The notes: generated by a model not told the origin, from the letters alone. Shown: positions 1 through 12,440, numbered from the stretch's first letter. The stretch: DNA of 64,000 nucleotides from Artemisia argyi (GCA_030686995.1 CM060685.1:130783823-130847822), one strand, 5' to 3'. Program-made: numbers and translations.

Positions 1-326
1 TCAAAATATGAAAAAACATTAGTATGAAATTTGTATAGTCAAACTTGAAAATAATGGTGGTATAAATGTAGCTGAGACATATATAAGTGGCCTGATGATA
101 AGTACGGAGTGTCATTTTGTTTGGTTGCTATATTCCGACAGGATAGTTTAATTGTAAAGAAAAAAAATATATTATGCTGCAAATAATTTACCAGTACAGT
201 ATTGGTGCATTCATTTCTTTTAAACCACAAGGGTGAAAACGTATTATTGTTGTAGTTTCATCTCACAAGTTCTTCAGAATGTTTGTGTGGTACCATTAAG
301 CTGCTTCTTACTAATGTTACGATCAG

Positions 327-2451
327 CTTGCCAACATTTATAATTGCAGAATGCGTATTGATATATATAGAACCAGAGTCAAGCCGTGCTGTTGTTGAAT
401 GGGCTTCTAAAACATTTTCAACGTCAATATTCTTCTTATACGAGCAGGTACTGGTGTTTCTAATCATTATACTCCCTCTGCACCATGGATATGTCAATGT
501 TTGGCCCAGCATATTCTGCAAACTTCTTTACTAAACTGGCCTCAAATCAAAATAGAGCAATCTGGTGAAAAAATTGAATAGCATCATCTATTTTTAGTTG
601 TGATTAATTGACTATGGCATACTTGATAGCTGAATTTCAATTGAAAGTTTTACCCCAAAATGAAACAAGTTGCAATATCTATGAGACAACGTGAATAGTT
701 TGTTTTTTTGGTTCTGTTTCCTTTTGGGATGCTCATCACGCTAGACTACCTTAAGCTTTATATATGCTTCCTGTATGTCTTCATATTTTATTTTCCTGCA
801 ACAACAGATTCTTCCACATGATGCTTTTGGGCAGCAAATGATCAGGAATTTGGAGGTAATGTGAATTCTAAAGCTTTATCCTAGCATAAATAGAATAAAT
901 GGTTTCAGTTTCATCAATATGGGCTCTTTCAAGTTTTTTTTTACCAAAGTTCTAAAATGCATTAAAGTTTACAATAATCACAACAATCACAAAAATAAAA
1001 AAGTTAAGTTATTGAGTATTGACGCTATTTCCAAATGTAGTGTATCCTTGGGTATGCTATTAAAATGTTTGTAGCTATATATGTGTAGGACAAACAACAA
1101 TTAACTTGTGAATAACAGTCAGTTTGTGGATTTCTTTTCTTAGAGTCGAGGATGTGGGCTATTAGGCATTTATGATACACCAACATTGCGTGCAAAGGAA
1201 AAACTTTTTCTCGACCACGGTTGGCAGGTATTGTTTAGATTTAAATCTCACTGTTTTAATTTTTTGTGTCTGAAATTTTAATTATGATGAATTTCAGAAA
1301 GCTGTTGCCTGGGATATGCTGAAGATCTATACTAGCTTCATTGACCCTCAAGAACGACAAAGGTATTTGAATTCTGGATCTTTATCAATTTAAAGATAGT
1401 AGAAAATATTGCAAATACCATTGTGGCGCATAAAATATTTTTGTACAAGGTTTTGATTCCTGTTTGGTTGATCAGGATTGAACGATTGGAATTGTTCGAT
1501 GAGTTTGAAGAATGGTACATGATGCAGGCAAGTTCTTAATATTTTCTGCCTACGCTTTTCTATACATCAATCTCATAGTGGCACTTTCTTTCTTCAGTTA
1601 TCATCAAAGATTTTGTGTTTGATTGAATTAGAGATTAGCTCATTCTCAAACGCAGTTAAAATTTAGGGTAGTTCGTTCTGAATAGATGCATATGATTTTA
1701 ACACTAGTCCAAAAAGGGTTTTTGAAGACGTCAAATGTGTGCTGGGAAAGGGTTCATGCTAAGACCACCCTACATTTTTCTATGATTTATGCAAGCCAAT
1801 CTGGTATTCAGTCAAACCGACAAATATATAACCATTTCTTCATTTCTTTCAAAAGTTCTGAGATTGACATCCATTGATGTTTGATATTCCCTACAACTTA
1901 CATGTTTTGAATAGTTTATAAATGCCTTGAATTGCGAATAACGTTTAATTTCATCTGGCATTAATGGTAGTATGGTACTGATACTTATTCCCTAACGATG
2001 GTTTTCAGGAGCACTACTGTGTTACTTGTGCAATCAACGATGCCTTGGTAAGTTTTGTATATACTCTCAAACATACACTCTTTCCTCTGTAAACGCATAT
2101 ATCTCTAAATTCAGGCGGTGCTTGGAATTGCTTTTTCTAAGTATCTCTGCAATTTAAAGAATTAAAGTATCTGCTAATTGTAATGGTGATTTTTTGAACA
2201 CTGCAAGTGCGAGTCTGGTTTGCTGCGAATTCAGACCCCCTTTTAGTCTGCATTTTGGATGATGAATTGTAGACACATAGACCCTATATCCCCAACATTA
2301 ACACTTAAAATTATTAAATATTCAACCCAACATTTAAACCATTTATATTGAGTTTGGTTTTATTCTTATTTTGCTTCAGGGAATGTTTGAGGATTTTGGT
2401 TTCCCTGAAGACCAGCCTGGGACTGGTTCTTCTCCAGCAGTATCTCCATGA
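327..2451 (+). CDS. LCMT1: Leucine carboxyl methyltransferase 1, 3' part (seven exons, 5' end outside the window)
   Basis: The family uses S-adenosylmethionine to methylate the C-terminal leucine of the PP2A catalytic subunit, which controls holoenzyme assembly; the Arabidopsis homologue is SBI1. Exons in phase: 327-447, 808-855, 1144-1227, 1298-1362, 1476-1527, 2009-2047 and 2380-2451, giving 159 residues plus a stop. The first visible exon reads [13 protein letters not shown], the conserved core after the SAM pocket; next come [10 protein letters not shown], the LGIYDTP/HGWQ block and [13 protein letters not shown] near the end. Splices are GT-AG except that after 1527, which is AG|GCAAGT (GC-AG). 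The 5' boundary of exon 327 rests on an AG acceptor and could lie slightly upstream. Earlier exons are off the left edge. The identification is firm from several family blocks in order; exon edges are by eye. Confidence 0.9.
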
Positions 2452-4585
2452 AAAGTGATATCATGATCAGTGAAATAGTCTTGCATTATATATATCACGT
2501 GACTGGCACATGTATACCGAACTTCTAATTAGGAAATCTAAACTTTTGTGGTCAATTGTATTGTGGGTGGTGTTGGTTGGTATGATTTACGAGCAATTTT
2601 TTTCCAAGAAAAGAGTGTTCTAGTGTCTTTTAAGTGTACCATATGAATCAATGTGGATTCGGGTGTTAGATAAAATTGCGATACTCAACTAGACACTTTT
2701 GTGGACTCCTTTGGTTTGTAGGAGTAAATATGACTTTTTCATGGTTTGTTTCATACACTTGTGTCTTTTGAATTATGTACCCAATTTTTGTGTTTTGTTC
2801 AAGTTGTAAATCAAGTTGAATCTACATATTTTTATGTGTCTTTACAGCATTTTTAACATACAATTTCACCATGGGCGAGTCCATCTTCATTTTCCATATG
2901 GTATTTGTTTGACTTTCTAGCTGTTAAAAGGCTTGTAACATGTCTAGAAATGAACCAATTTAGACCCTGAAATGGCTAAATGCATAAATAACTAGTAAAT
3001 CATCTTATTCAACTCAAGTGCAAGTGAGTGTGCCGATTGACCAAATACCTTGTTATAGTTAGATTTAAAATATACTCAACTTGATGACTGAAATATGGTG
3101 AAAGTAGCTAGAAATTTTACTGAGCATTATTGTGTAGTTTTAGCCATTTTTGTTAGTAGGTAAAGGGAAAAAGCTCCATTAGACAACTTAATACGATATT
3201 TATTGCGTAATATGCTTATGCCATTATAATTTCTTTACAAGCCAAGTAGCAAATCATTTGCTATTATTTTGAATGTGGTCAGGTTGCGCAAAATGGTACA
3301 AAATTATACCAAATACCTATGAATCCTGAAAAGAACAATGCTTAAGTTTAGGGCTGTCCCATGGATTTGGGGGTCTTGTGCCATTATCGCAAAAGAGGCC
3401 CCTTAAACCCAAACTTGTAAACTGATGCAAAATAAATTTTTTAAACATTCTAAAAAAGGCTATAAGTATCTATATATGTTAGTTTAACGATAACAAAGTA
3501 CTTTCAATCATACTACACTATCTATTTCTTAGATAATGAAATTTTCCTAGCAATCTTTGAAGCAAAGTTGTTGATCACATCTTTATAGTCAATACTCTCG
3601 AGTCAATCGCTATCAATCCCAATCCCAACAATTATAAATTATAGTTCAAAAGATAGTAAAGTAACAAGGAAACTAAACTAAAGAAAAAGGGACTAATAAA
3701 AAATAGAGATAGGAACATGTTTGTGAGAAATTGAGAAATCGTATGAATGATGATGCCGAATGTCGAATGCATATCTTAGCTTTGTCTTATGGTTTTCAGA
3801 AGTTAATAGAGCCTTGTATAGACTGCAATTTACTATAGATTCAAACAGACAGATAAACCCTTTATGTTAGCAATACTATCATACTTTGGTCAGTTTGGTG
3901 ACTAGGAAATCAAATGCTTTAGAAATACCAAAATGGCCGACATATACACTAATAAACTTAATTTATAAATCATGTACCACTACAAAGGTAGTTTCTAAAT
4001 TCCTGTAGTGGTACATGATAAAGTGTGCTAATGCATGTGTTTTTCACTGCTTTTTCTCATTACCAACTTTATGCTAGTATTGGTAGCATAATTTGTTTTT
4101 CACTATGTTTTAATCTGCTGTGGATTTGTTTTGCAGTATTTACAATCCCCTTTTAGTTTCCAGAAACCATGTATGAAGCGAAGAATCTAGTTTAACATAT
4201 AGGTACAATATTAACCAACTTTATGTTGTTGTCTTTGACTCGACCAACGTACACTACCTTGATTTTTTATTTATTTATTTTTTTTTAAAATTAAAATACA
4301 CAAAAAGTGCCCGTGGTTCAACCCAACCCAAGTGACCCATAGTTTTGGCCTTATATCAACGATGACACATTTCAACCTTAACTCATTTCGGGTTTATTAT
4401 ATGTGAATAAAATGAACAATGCAGTCTTCACTACAAGACACTATATTGTATCTTATAAATTTTAGTATCAGTATGCTATCAGGTCACTAGTTTTGACTTT
4501 TGATGTCCTGTATATCATATCTCATAATGGCATTATATTGCTAACTTAAACGAATTTGATGTTGACACAATAACAAATAGGAAAT
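2452..4585. other. LCMT1 3' flank and intergenic spacer
   Basis: The first few hundred bases are presumably the LCMT1 3' UTR. Beyond it I see AT-rich sequence with no coding potential, one perfect hairpin (3969-4019) and no recognisable gene. Confidence 0.5.
3969..4019. repeat. Perfect 16-bp inverted repeat (hairpin)
   Basis: The arms 3969-3984 and 4004-4019 are exact reverse complements (ATCATGTACCACTACA and its complement) around a 19-nt loop. It may be a fold-back remnant of a small DNA element or just a strong hairpin; no target-site duplication was found. Confidence 0.7.
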
Positions 4586-5270
4586 TTGATGTTTACTTGT
4601 AGTCTTGTACTAGTTCAAACAGATTTGACTTTTAAAGTCAAATGTGTACTTCATTTTTCTATGATTTGTGCATCCAGTTTAGTATTCGCACCAATGGATG
4701 ACTATATAATCAAATCTTTTTTGGAAAGTTTTGAGGCTAATACTCTCTTACATTGTACGTGTCTCAATAATGCTTTCAGTTGTGAATAACTTTTACTCTT
4801 TTAGTTTAATCTAGCATTTATAATACTAATCAGGGATAGTGGATGATTACTCATTTGCCCAAAGACCAATTTTGCTTCACAGAATTTTTGGAGGATTTGG
4901 TTTTCCTAAAGACCAGCCGGGACTGATGTTTCTTCTACAGCAGCATCCTGATGTAAAGCCATAAGCTTTGCTGATGCTATATCAAGATTGGTGAATTAGT
5001 CCCTTCACTACATATGTCATGTAACTAGCACATGGTAAAACCAAGAACTACAAAAGTTCCTAAATGGGAAAGCTTTATTTGTGTCGTTGATCTAATCTGG
5101 TGTGTAAAATTGGATGGTTTTTATTTGCATAATGAACCAATATGGAATTTTGTTATCATGTGTTATAGTGGATCCCTTTTGCTTTATGACTTTTCATGGT
5201 TGGTTTCATTTAACTTTTTGGTCCAAAGAATTCTATATAAGTTTTAGCGTTATCTTTAGTATGGAACCCT
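4586..5270 (+). pseudogene. Decayed tandem copy of the LCMT1 3' end
   Basis: This stretch follows, with many substitutions and indels, the order of bases about 1690-2760: the intron before the penultimate exon, the last exon, and the 3' UTR. The last-exon copy at about 4880-4955 still reads like the [12 protein letters not shown] block but has lost its frame. The 39-nt exon corresponding to 2009-2047 is missing. UTR similarity continues (a segment around ATATGTCATGTAACTAGCACATG matches 2490-2512). It is a partial tandem duplication of the gene tail, clearly old and non-functional. The left edge is approximate. Confidence 0.75.
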
Positions 5271-5507
5271 CCTATTATATGTTGTTGCTACGATGTCAAC
5301 ATTGACTTATCGTAACATGGAACAAATAATCAAAGATTTTAGTGAATATTTGTTATGTGTAATCATTTTTGTTTTGATTACTTTAGAGTTGACTGGTAAT
5401 GAAACATTCATCAATTGTCATCGGTTTGAACTTTGATCGTCGTTTTAGAAGCTAATCAAGGGAGAGGAAACATGCAAAATATCGACACTGCGAATACGAA
5501 GGTTTAA

Positions 5508-5699
5508 GTGAAATAACACTAAAGATTTCATTGTATACTTTTAAAAAGCATGACTGCTTTTTAAAATGAAAGCCATTATGCAACCAAAAAGATGTACAAC
5601 TACAAGAATTATACTCATTTTAATATCAAATTTTCACCTCAAAATGGAAGCAGTCATGCTTTTTAAAAGTATATAATGAAATCTTTAGTGTTATTTCAC
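5508..5699. repeat. Fold-back element with 52-bp inverted arms
   Basis: Arms 5508-5559 and 5648-5699 are reverse complements with about one mismatch in 52. The right arm and the spacer also carry a direct duplication of a roughly 47-bp segment (about 5587-5634 and 5703-5750). A transcript of this region would form a long stem. It sits between the LCMT1 pseudogene and the 3' end of the kinase gene and could be a MITE, a small-RNA hairpin locus, or part of the kinase 3' UTR. Confidence 0.75.
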
Positions 5700-6245
5700 C
5701 TCAAAAAGATGTACAACTACAAGAATTATACACATTTTAATATCAAATTTTCCCTATATAAAGATAGAAATCATGAGAACATAATGATTGATAGCCCATT
5801 ATGTAACCAAAAACTTGGAACTAAGATACAAAAAGATCCATTATATCAAAATCTCACCAACAATCAAAGTGGTCATCTCCAATAAAGAAAAATGATTGAA
5901 CTCCAGTTGCCACCCTTTTCATGAGTTGCCATAATCAAAAAGAGCCCACAAAGCACTACCCAGATATAGCCTAAAGCTAAACTCTTATTAGAATATCATT
6001 ACTTCGGGTTCGATTTTCATTTAATATTATAAATTTTCTTACGGGTCGAATCAATTAATTGAGATAAGAGAGACCAAAAAGATTAAAAACTGACTTTTCG
6101 GATGCTGAATAGCTTCGGATAGTTTCTAGATTATAACACACTAACACGACTAGATTGCACAAATAGATTGAATAGAGTAAGTGATTACAACACATCCAAC
6201 AACAATACTATAACAACTCTAAACACAAAGGGGGTCAGGTGGTAA

Positions 6246-8879
6246 CTAAAAGAACTCGAAATCTAGATATTTACCTCCCGGCTTAACACCGGCCCCCGCC
6301 ATTCTTTTACTATTATTACCTAGCCCAACTGTCTCAACCGCCCCTAACTTCCCAGATAGCTCAGCTTCAACAGGCCTCGGCACTTCGGGAGGTGTGCTAC
6401 ACCGTATCAAAGCCCAATTCACACCTTCAAAAAACGGATGTTGTTTAATCTCAGTAGCACCTCTTTTGACTCCGAGCCGATGTTGTGGCTCTTTCACAAG
6501 CAAACCCCTGATCAGATCACGGCTTGCAAAACTAGTAGCAGGTGAGTCAGGAAACTTTAACTGTTGACCAACAACATTAAACAAAGTGGCTCGGTTTCCT
6601 GAACCCTTAAAAGGGGTTCGACCATATAACAATTCATGCAAGAATATCCCAAATGTCCACCAATCAACCGCACTTCCGTGCCCTTCACCTTTAATGATTT
6701 CGGGTGCCAAGTATTCATGGGTCCCAACAAACGACATTGACCGAGCTCCCGTTGGTTCAGCTAAAAGTTCCGGGAGTTGACCGAATAGAGGAGTCGGGTC
6801 GGTCCGGGGTTTTGGGGTCTTTTTCTTTTTGTTTCTTTGTGGGAAAAACTTTGGGAGGAAACAAGCAGGTTGGATGCAGGCTGATGTGGGTTCGATACAG
6901 GCGGGTTGAACACAGAAAGAGCTGTTGGGGGGTCGTTTGGTTGGGTCGGAATTTAATGAGGATGATTTAATGAGAGTGGGTGATACGGTGCATCTTAAAG
7001 AAAGATCAAAGTCTGATAACATTATGTGACCATCATCACGTACTAAAACATTTTCCGGCTTTAGATCTCGGTAGACAACTCCAAGCATATGGAGATACTC
7101 AAGAGCTAATAAAACCTCAGCAGCATAAAACCTGCGCAAAACAAAGAAACTTAGGAATTATAGCAATGTTAAATTTCAATAAGGCTCATAAAATGCACGA
7201 CTATACCATGTAATCACTCAATAATTAAAAACTTCAAAATAAAAGATGTATAGTAACAATCGTCATTTTGGTCCAATTTGGTAATTACCTTTTTACACTA
7301 TAATTACCAAACTCGCATATTTCAAAAACTTTACTAACGAGGTTGGGACATAGGGAACAGAGTATAATTAACAAAGTAGACTATCTCAGAAACTATGTAG
7401 CTATTTCATAGAATCTGCCAATAAAAGCTTTAGTTGAAAAGAAATTGGGTCAGAATGAAACAAAAGGTAAAACGGGTGATAGTTACCCATAATGTATATA
7501 TAAGATTTAACGCACAAAACTTTATGCATAAAGAAACATTTTTGGTAATCATATTCCTAATTTTAATCACATTCACTATTTATATGATGATCCGGAAAAA
7601 AAGTGATATGGGTTTGTGACCCGTTATCCAACCACACCGACAGGCCCATTTAGCCACCTCTAGATACAAAAAACTGCTCCAAGAACAAGTGACAGAAACA
7701 ATACCTTGCTGCATATTCCGAGAAATGTTTCCCAGGTTGACGTTGCCTCAACGTATGCAAATCACCACCAGGACAGTATTCCATAACCAAACACGAGAAT
7801 CTATCCGTTTCAAAATGAGTATATAAAGTCGGCAAAAACGGATGATCAAGCAACTGCAATATATCTCTTTCCGTTTGAGCCCTCGACAACTTGTTTCTAC
7901 TAGCAAGTGAGGCTTTATCCATCACCTTCATTGCAAAAGAGCAACGGGTCCCACTCAACTCTGACTGATACACGCTACCAATATCACCACAACCGAGTAG
8001 TCTAAGCAACCTAAAATGATTCATACCCAAAAGCCCATCTCGTGATCTAATAGCATGAATAGCCTTCCACCTTGGATCGTTTCCTTTATGAGGCTTGTTA
8101 GTGCTCCCCGTGAAGTTACTCCAGTTACTATCTTCACTAAGTCCACTACTATCACTAGCTCGACTAATACTTGTTTTCCCACTTTCAAGGGATTCCCCAC
8201 GAAGGGTTATTTTGGTATTTCCATAATTACGGTCAACACTAAGCATTCCATCACTCATTCTGTAAGTGCTTGTGCTCATAGATGTAACGACACCTGTACT
8301 ATCGATGCTGCTATGTGGGCTTACATTACCACTTGGAGGCAAAGAAGCGTCCCAAACACACTCCTTTTCATCAGAATCTTGACGTAAGGGAGAGCTTTCG
8401 GTATTTTGAGATGGGCGCGGAACTGCAAATATTGACGATGACGTCAAGCTTTCAGCTCGTGAAAGAACCGATGGACTTTGTTTGATTCCAGGAACATGGA
8501 TTGACAAATCTTCTAAAAACGGACCCTTTGTGGATTGATTTTGACCAATTGGTACACAAACTGGTCTCATTAGATCCATGTCAACGGGTTCAGGGGGATG
8601 ACTTGCTCCCGAGAAAGAAGTAGAACCAATTTCATCATAAGAAGAATCATCGGTATCTTTTAACATGGACACATCTGCCATCAGCTCCTCGTCATCTGAA
8701 AAAGAGTTTCTTCCTTTCCATGTCCTCAATGATACCGGTAAACCGGACTTCTGTAGACTTTCTGCGTTTAAATAATTCATGTCTTCTCTAACAAAACCGA
8801 ACTGTGAACTTGAGACTTTAATGGTGTCAGGCCTCCGGCCTGAAACCGGAAGCTTTTGTGAAGCATGAACTCTATTCAT
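6246..8879 (-). CDS. AGC-VIII serine/threonine protein kinase (D6PK/PAX-like)
   Basis: Plant AGC-VIII kinases of this type act at the plasma membrane and phosphorylate PIN auxin exporters and related targets. Exon 1 is 8879-7705 and exon 2 is 7131-6246, joined through a split Arg codon (AG|G), giving 686 residues. Residues 1-285 are a Ser-rich, probably disordered region. The kinase domain starts near 289: glycine loop LGCGDIGSV (295-303), FAMK lysine 318, catalytic YRDLKPEN with Asp414, and DFD (432-434) in place of DFG, the hallmark of the group. About 93 residues are inserted between DFD and GTHEYLAPE, with repeated QPAC motifs and a KKKK run. The protein ends in a hydrophobic YLDFEFF motif, as in D6PK relatives. 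At 686 aa it is longer than D6PK itself (about 500), so a PAX/PAXL-type member is possible. Both exons are intact. Confidence 0.92.
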
Positions 8880-8927
8880 TTCTGCTTAACATACATAACT
8901 AAATAACGCTCTCTTCGTATCAAAGTT

Positions 8928-9548
8928 CTGCAAAAGAGTAAGCATTTTAATAAGCCTCACAATAGACATTTATTCCCTATGTGACATGAAAGTCAAAATA
9001 CCCTAAAATGCTGCACATTCAACGGCCAATGCCCAAACGTCCCTATGGTTCACATAGCGAACCCATTAAACACTCAATCAAAATGCAGCATATAAAGATT
9101 CCTAATCTTATACCTACAACTTATCAAAAATAGGATACGATAATTAAAGGGTTATCATTCATTTCCGACATAAAGGCTAAGAAACAAATTTGGAGTATAA
9201 TTTACCCAAAACTGTTTCGCTTATTTATCGAACTAATGTAAGAATGTTGTATCCCAAAACAAATACAAGCAGCATGAATAACTTGTAGCAACAAGTACAA
9301 TGGTCAAATTTTTGTAACTGTAGAAATAAATAAAATTTATAGTTATAATTATTTTATACCTAAAAAACCAACAACTATAATAGTACCAAATTTCATCTTT
9401 ATAATCAGAAGTTTTTTATAACAAAAAACCATCACATCATCAAATAAAATAAAAAAAATAACAAGAAAACACACACACAAAAACAAAAACAAATGTCAAC
9501 AAACAAACACAAACTCATAAAAACATCGTTAAAAAAAACATAACTTAC
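8928..9548 (-). other. Probable 5'-UTR intron of the kinase gene
   Basis: Read on the - strand, a strong donor (TTTG|GTAAGT) lies at 9549/9548 and a pyrimidine-rich TTTTGCAG acceptor ends at 8928, just 48 bases before the kinase ATG at 8879. A leader intron is common in this gene class. The first exon would lie above 9549, in a region with a CA/GT run (about 9600-9630). There is no transcript evidence, so this is inference from splice signals. Confidence 0.55.
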
Positions 9549-9549
9549 C

Positions 9550-10548
9550 AAATAGATCTGTAATTTAATGTTGTAGTTGTTTGTGGGTTTGTTGGAGTGA
9601 AATGTGTTTAAAGTGTGTGTGTGTGTGGAATAAAGAGAGGACTGTGAATATGCAGAAGAGGGGGCTATTGTCGATGACAACATATGACTATTGCTTTTTT
9701 ACCATTATTTATCTGTTGTCTTATTTTTTTAATTTTTTATTTTATTTTATGGTGGAGAGAGAGTGCACTTTAGTCATGTGTTTAAAGGGAATGTGAGATA
9801 GAAAAATGTTTTTGTGTTTGGGATTAGTGAATTGTGAATAGTGAATGGTGCTAATTCTAATGAGGGCATTCGCAACACTCCCCTCACTTTAAACCCTTTT
9901 ACTCATATACATCCAATTCTTTTATATTACATCATTCTCTCACTTTTTTCTTCACACACTCACTTTTTGTTGGCATCACATCCTTCACTCACTTTTTTTT
10001 TTCTTTTTTCTTTTTTAAATTCTTTTTAAAAACCAAAACCTTTGACCCTTTGACTCGACATAGACCAAAACCATTTTGTTTTCTTTAATTCTTCTTCCCT
10101 CGCTGCTACTGTGTCACTACCATCACCACAAAACCCAAACACCTCCATGACACACCACCTTGTCACCACCTTATAACTCCATGGCCATAAAACCGCCAAC
10201 ACCACCCTTTATCACCTTTAAGTAAACACTACCCTCATCATTTATCTTAAACCCACCACAACCACTCCATATATACAAATAAAAAAATAAAAAAGGAGCC
10301 GTTACCACCCCCAACGGCTATATTCCTTCCCCAACGTTCCAAAATTATGCTCCTCCCAGTGCGTGAGTTTTTCACTCACGGTATGCTTACCGTGCGGGGT
10401 TAAGGGACTGGCGGCGGTGTTCCCGCATGGGAGCCACCCCTCACCGTGCCTCACCGCATGCACTGCCAACCCCCTGATCCTTGTTGGACAAAGTTTATGT
10501 TATGGAATTAATTTTGTTCATGTGGGGGCGATTATAACACAAATAAGT
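9550..10548. other. Kinase promoter side and AT/pyrimidine-rich spacer
   Basis: This holds the presumed first non-coding exon and promoter of the - strand kinase: a short CA repeat near 9601-9630, then T-rich and CT-rich sequence. At 10363-10395 there is a small hairpin (CGTGAGT with ACTCACG) in a GC-richer patch of unknown origin. I see no gene here. Confidence 0.45.
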
Positions 10549-10595
10549 GGATTTTTGTTTAAGCTTATTTGTGAGCTTATGAGTGTTTTAAGCTC

Positions 10596-10643
<48 letters not shown>

Positions 10644-10792
10644 ACTTATGAGTTTATACAAGTTTTTTATTCTATAATAAACTTATATACCTTTATAGGT
10701 CTTAAAAATAAGCTAAAAAAATTGGCTTATGAAATACAAACCGAAATTAAATAAGCTCGTAAGCCCACAAATAAGCTTAAATAAACACCCCT
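10549..10792. mobile_element. MITE-like element with inverted ends and internal poly(T)
   Basis: The ends are inverted repeats of about 35 bp (10549-10583 against 10756-10792) sharing the core TTTAAGCTTATTTGTG. The interior carries 45 consecutive T residues (10598-10642). The size and style (GGGGTGTTTATTTAAGCTT at the right end on the - strand) resemble non-autonomous hAT-type elements. No clean 8-bp duplication was found, so the superfamily is uncertain. Confidence 0.55.
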
Positions 10793-11435
10793 AAATTATG
10801 TAGTAAACCGATTGAACTTAAAAGCCGGGTTTCATAGCTCAAGACCTCAAGTCATGATTCCTTTTGAGTCCTTGTAGGGTGGACAATGACTGTTGCCAAA
10901 AGGTACTCGGGATCAGAGTGTTCCCGTCAATCTACACCTTTTGTGGATGATTTCTTTTGAGTATCACGTCATGTTATATCAGCAAATACTCTTTTTTACT
11001 CACACATAAAAAAATAAAATAATAAAATAAAAAAAAAAAAACAAAACTCTTTCTAATTACTCAAGCCAAAACAAAAGGACCCACAATTTTTTTTCTTCAA
11101 ACCAACTAATTTTATTTCATTAAAATAAAATTACAAATTACATTGAAAATAATAAATTTTTTGTACTAAATTTGCTTTTTATTAGATAACTAAACAAACT
11201 TTTCAAAATTTAAAAGTACAAAGTGAAAATTTAATATATTATGTAAAAAATAATAAATAATAAAAAAAATAATAAAGAATAAAGTCACTTGCACTTCATC
11301 TTCCTCCTCTACACACACTCACACCACAAACGCGCATACGCACACACACAATAAGAACGCAAACTCAACACAAAAACTCATTTAGAAAACAAAAAACAAA
11401 AACGTCTTTGGCTCACTGTAACAACCCACTAACTT

Positions 11436-11550
11436 CCCCTTAGATAGAAATGCCTTACTAACTTAACTTAGGCCCTAACTAAGTACACTAGGATTAGAAA
11501 TGTCTTACTAACTTAACTTAGGCCCTCACTAAAGCACACTAGGATTAGAA
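11436..11550. repeat. Tandem repeat inside the solo LTR, two copies of about 55 bp
   Basis: Two adjacent near-identical units share the core TTACTAACTTAACTTAGGCC followed by a CACTAGGATTAGAA segment. Confidence 0.7.
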
Positions 11551-12139
11551 TGCCTATAGGATTTTCCCGAGCTAAATTTTTGCTTTATTATATCCTTATG
11601 ACCTAACTAACCTCTAGACAAGCTCACGTATCTACCTATGCCAACCACTACTATGTTTACTTGATGTAAACATCCCGGTATGTCAAAATTCAAGGTTATA
11701 AACATATTTTCACTAAGAAAACTATCACTCTAATACACCATACTTGCTAGAAAACCCTAAATGCACCTATGTGTTCCCGGTTAGCTTTAAAACCCTAATT
11801 GCTTATCTGAACTAGCATGATAGTATTTAAGACTTAGATATAAGTTACATTAGTTATTTTAGGATATAATAGACTCCCTAGATCATAGAACAACCCCTAG
11901 AACCTAGGTACAAGTCATATAAGCACAAAACCCTAATTAGGTTATAACTTCCCGAAACTAGGTCTAAACTATCTCAAATCTTTACCATAAATTGTCACCA
12001 CTTAGTATAAGCTACTTAAGACATTATATTAGTTACTAAACATCATTAGGACCCTAAATGAAACACTAAACCTTAGCCAAAACCTTAAACACTCACTAAA
12101 CAAAACTAGGTTAAAACAAGACCTAAACACCTAAACTAA

Positions 12140-12440
12140 GCGAGGAGTACTATGTGGATATTTCGTTTTGACGAGTTTGTTGGGTTTACGAATTAAAGTG
12201 CCCTGACTCCTCGAACGATTATTGCATATACTTCTGAGTTATGATGGCCTGAATGGTGTCATATTATAACTAAAACCTTAATAACAACTTAACTCAATAG
12301 TAGGGAGCTTCGTGTGAGGAGTATTAACTTCTGAATTATGATGGCCCGAACGGTATTATGTTAATAACATAATACAATAGTAGGGAGCTTCATGTGAGGA
12401 GTCATATACTTCTGAATTACAATGGCCCGAACGGTGTTAT
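12140..12440. repeat. Tandem repeat inside the solo LTR, about three copies of a 100-bp unit
   Basis: Each unit carries GAGGAGT, ACTTCTGA(A/G)TTA, GATGGCC(C/T)GAA(C/T)GGT and CAATAGTAGGGAGCTTC in the same order. The copies have diverged and unit lengths vary by indels. Confidence 0.65.

Noticed and set aside
6704..7213. + strand ORFs opposite the kinase exon
   Set aside because: Antisense shadows of a conserved kinase domain, with no independent features.
9432..9683. 83-aa - strand ORF upstream of the kinase
   Set aside because: It lies across the leader exon and 5'-UTR intron donor, is low complexity (CA repeat), and is better explained as untranslated leader.
10363..10644. 93-aa ORF ending in a run of Phe
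   Set aside because: The C-terminus is translation of the 45-nt poly(T), and the upstream part is non-coding spacer and MITE sequence with no family resemblance.
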